Source: CAVVEQ01 sp963804865 (GTDB taxonomy: Bacteria; Chloroflexota; Anaerolineae; Anaerolineales; Anaerolineaceae). Taken from it: a stretch of DNA of 64,000 bases. The DNA lies in assembly GCA_963804865.1 (NCBI GenBank), contig CAWDSH010000026.1, positions 248,001-312,000 of the forward strand. Reading direction: 5' to 3'. Below, piece by piece: positions 61,818 to 64,000 of this stretch (positions are counted from its first letter, which is position 1; every line of letters begins with the position of its first letter). Made by a program: the position numbers and the translations under genes. The notes under the pieces were generated by a model that was not told the origin of the DNA, did no database searches, and was given only the letters and a program-made list of their open reading frames with translations.

Positions 61818-62979
61818 CTAACCAACAAAGTTGGTAATTCCAGTGTCTTGCCACCCCAGGAAATGGGAACCAGCGGCCATGTTGAACCCCTGGAGAGGAT
61901 CTCCAGACCCGTCATCGGTTAGTAGCGTCAGCTCCTCGACCTGCAAGCCATGGATGGTCAGGAACCAGTCAAAAGCCTGCCTGGATTGGATTTTTTGATC
62001 GGTGAAGCAGCGGTAGGCATCGGCAAGCCGGTAACCGGTTGGTCCGCCCTGGAAATGATTTTTCCATTCGTCAGGGTAACCCAGCTCACGGTACCATTCC
62101 TTTTGCCAGTCCAAAACTTTTGAAAAAGGCAGTCCTTGCTCCAGCGAGCAGAGCACCCTGCCTTCGATCTCCAATGCTGCACGATGATCTTTCATTACAT
62201 TGACCGGAGGTTCACCGAAGGAGATACAGCGGTTCACGTTGGCATGCAGCCCCCAGCGCCTGGCCGAGGGATTCATCAGGAAATACTTTTCGATCCTCTT
62301 GTTGGACGGCATACAGTGATAGATGCGACCGATGCGCTCATCGCTGCCCACCAGCATGACATCCAGCTCGATCTTGTGTGCCAGGAAGAGGTTGCGGACA
62401 TAGCGCTCCACTTCTTTTTCACTCATGCCGGGTTTGACCCAATCAGAAATGGATTCGATCAGCATGGCGGTTTGCATACCCAGCCAGCGACAGCGATCGA
62501 TCTCCAGGTCGGTCAGAGGTTCGTGCAAGCTGATCGATGGCGGCTGATTCATCACGCGTATCCGAAAATACCGTATCGGCAGCGATCCTTTTACCAGCAA
62601 GCCCGGCAGCCAGCGACCGCGGGTCGCCCTCATCCCAGGAGAGGGTCTTCAACTCATAGCCCTGGCCAGCCAGCTGCATTTCCTGGAGGCGGTCCCCATC
62701 CATGCGGTGCGCCAGCACATATTTTTTATCGGGGGTGATCAACAGATGCCCAACGCCAAACTCGGTATTTTTGAGCACATGGTTATCCCCGCCGGTGGTC
62801 AGCCAGGCAAAATTATCGCGGCGGGTGATCAGAACGGCATCCCATTTCCCGTCTGCCATCCATTCACGCAGCCTCTCGATCTTTAAATCCGAATCCTGGA
62901 TGATACGTGGGTCATCCCCGGATTTTGGAAGCAGCTCTTGCAGTTGGGACAAATTGACAGACGGATCACTGATTGGCAT
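61818..62979 (-). CDS. M24 (creatinase/aminopeptidase P) homologue with lost metal ligands (frameshifted)
   Basis: Two frames meet near 62545 and make about 387 residues. The N-terminal creatinase-like domain has DLKIERLREWMADGKWDAVLITRRDNFAWLTTGGDNHVL; the pita-bread half has GMQTAMLIESISDWVKPGMSEKEVERYVRNLFLAHKIE and HFQGGPTGYR. Where active M24 enzymes have the Asp of the metal site in 'D-x-G-x-x-x-x-G-Y-x-x-D-x-T-R' this protein reads NPSARRWGLHANVNRCISFG, with Asn in both places. So it may not bind two metals as usual. It is translationally coupled (14-bp overlap) to the sugar-isomerase gene upstream. Confidence 0.75.
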
Positions 62980-63797
62980 GGATATACTCCCGCAGGCGGC
63001 GAATGGATTCCTTCAAAGCCTTGAGTGGATCGGGGGTATAAGGGAAGCCCAGCTCAAAGCTCAAAAAACCGTCATACCTGTACTTTTTTAAGATGCGCAG
63101 GAATTCCTTGAAGTTGAAATCCCCTTCGCCGGGGATGGCGTTCTGCTGCTGGACATGATCATTATCATTGATGTGAACACCGAGCAGAAGATCGGATACA
63201 TTCTTGACGGCGCTTTCGAGATCCTCTCCCGAAAGGTTGAGATGCCCTGAAATCGAGCACGACGCCCAGGTTGTCCGAACCCAGCTTATGGATCGCATCG
63301 AGCGCATCCGTCGTGGCGCACATATAATCCGAAAGCCTGGGATAGACGATCTCGATGCCCAGCTTCATTTTCTTTTGCTCGGCATAGGCGCAGACCGTTC
63401 TCATGCTGTCGATGTAAAGCTCGCGCGCGTTTTCGGTGGATTGCCCTTGCAGGCTGCCGCTGGGAACGACCAGGACATAGGGGCAACCCAGCAGAACAGC
63501 ATTGTAGATGCAGGCCTTCATATAAGTAATGCTATCCTGGCGGACGATGGGATTGGGGCTGGACAGCGAGAATGGGTAGCGGAAGAAGGCGGGCATACAG
63601 GCAGCTGCAGAGAGATGATTATCTTCCAGTTTTTTTCTCAACCGTTGGATATCCGAATAAGAATAATCCTTGCGGAAAAGGTGAGGCCTGCCGCACCAAA
63701 AATCGATGCCATCGATTTCCAGCGTGGCGATCGCATCCACGGCATCGGGCAGCATGTAATTAATAAAGACCGAAGTGGCAGTTGATATTTTCATCAT
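62966..63797 (-). CDS. Sugar phosphate isomerase/epimerase-like TIM barrel (frameshifted)
   Basis: Two frames join near 63240 (VVLDF to GHLNLSGEDLESAVKNV) into about 276 residues. IDGIDFWCGRPHLF, KKMKLGIEIVYPRLSDYM with a metal Glu, GVHINDNDHVQQQNAIPGEGDFNFKEFLRIL and FLSFELGFPYTPDPL with a second Glu match the AP-endonuclease-2/xylose-isomerase fold. Start ATG at 63797, with another ATG directly after. Members isomerise or epimerise sugars and inositols, or dehydrate keto-inositols. Its partner is the M24 homologue. Confidence 0.82.
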
Positions 63798-63816
63798 TCT
63801 CTCATCTGTAAAATTT

Positions 63817-64000
63817 TCAAATTGTGACCGGAGGAGTATGCACCGGCTGATGCCTATCAATGAAATTACGCATGACGAATTCCCGTTCCAGCCTTGAGGG
63901 GTCAACATAGATCACGGCAGGGAAAGTGCGGTTGATGGCAGCGATCACCCGTTTGGGATCCTTGTCGAAATACAGGCAATTTTCCAGAGTATCACCTACA
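63817..64000 (-). CDS. C-terminal end of an unrecognised protein (partial, runs off right edge)
   Basis: An open frame of 60 codons from the right edge to a TGA at 63817-63819. It contains the stretch DPKRVIAAINRTFPAVIYVDP and ends RHQPVHTPPVTI. Codon use and direction agree with the neighbouring genes and it is 19 bases upstream of the isomerase start, so it is likely a real gene of the same operon. The family cannot be told from this fragment. Confidence 0.55.
   Translation of the reverse strand, partial: VGDTLENCLYFDKDPKRVIAAINRTFPAVIYVDPSRLEREFVMRNFIDRHQPVHTPPVTI

Noticed and set aside
1..64000. tRNA, rRNA, CRISPR, insertion sequence and prophage genes
   Set aside because: I looked for conserved RNA motifs, direct-repeat arrays, transposase motifs and phage structural proteins and saw none; a tRNAscan or profile search could still find weak cases.

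Overview
The window looks like part of a chromosome from an anaerobic member of the Chloroflexota, most likely Anaerolineae. I infer this from Thr/Pro-rich linkers behind lipobox signals, a beta-propeller lipoprotein, a PknB-type kinase with a Pro/Thr tail, and oxygen-sensitive enzymes: a glycyl radical enzyme, a tungsten/molybdenum aldehyde:ferredoxin oxidoreductase and an Fe-S fumarase. No 16S gene or other taxonomic marker is present, so this placement is an inference. I saw no tRNA, rRNA, CRISPR array, insertion sequence or phage gene.

Layout. (1) 0-3.4 kb: the start of a family 5 solute-binding lipoprotein and a propeller lipoprotein. (2) 3.5-21.4 kb: a large nucleoside salvage region. 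It holds two nucleoside hydrolases, a deaminase-type amidohydrolase, two PfkB sugar kinases, a uridine-phosphorylase-like enzyme, a BmpA/ATPase/two-permease nucleoside ABC transporter, an extra permease, an M20 peptidase, and a YjjI glycyl radical enzyme with its YjjW activase. A glycosidase-like lipoprotein sits among them. (3) 21.7-29.6 kb: FGGY kinase, MFS exporter, Ser/Thr kinase, EamA transporter, metallo-beta-lactamase-fold hydrolase, esterase and a MoaD/ThiS-like protein. (4) 29.7-38.7 kb: a minus-strand operon running cupin, U32-like TIM barrel, creatininase-family hydrolase, aldehyde:ferredoxin oxidoreductase, then a complete branched-chain-type (Liv) ABC importer, led by a near-consensus promoter. 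(5) 39.0-49.2 kb: a plus-strand block with an Ldh-family dehydrogenase, nitroreductase, a protein I do not recognise, a two-subunit CoA-transferase, ferredoxin, IclR regulator, malic enzyme, two-subunit fumarase, a second IclR and a second Ldh-family dehydrogenase. (6) 49.2-61.6 kb: a LysR regulator and two operons headed by nearly identical promoters with the same pair of dyad sites (FAD enzyme/unknown/esterase/MFS, and MBL hydrolase/peptide-type ABC transporter). (7) 61.8-64 kb: an M24 peptidase homologue, a sugar-isomerase TIM barrel and the end of an unrecognised gene.

How the genes work together (inference): region 2 imports nucleosides, splits them by hydrolysis or phosphorolysis, deaminates bases or nucleosides and phosphorylates the sugars. 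YjjI/YjjW probably acts on a product of that route. Regions 4-5 look like uptake and catabolism of a small organic substrate through hydrolysis, aldehyde oxidation to ferredoxin, CoA activation and C4-dicarboxylate metabolism. Region 6 appears to be one regulon under the LysR protein.

Quality note: many genes, especially at 3.5-7.6, 25.7-26.4 and 51-63.3 kb, change reading frame several times while every piece stays well conserved. Where I could place the shift it is often a one- or two-base length change in a short run, which fits assembly or homopolymer error better than decay. I annotate these genes over their full reconstructed span.
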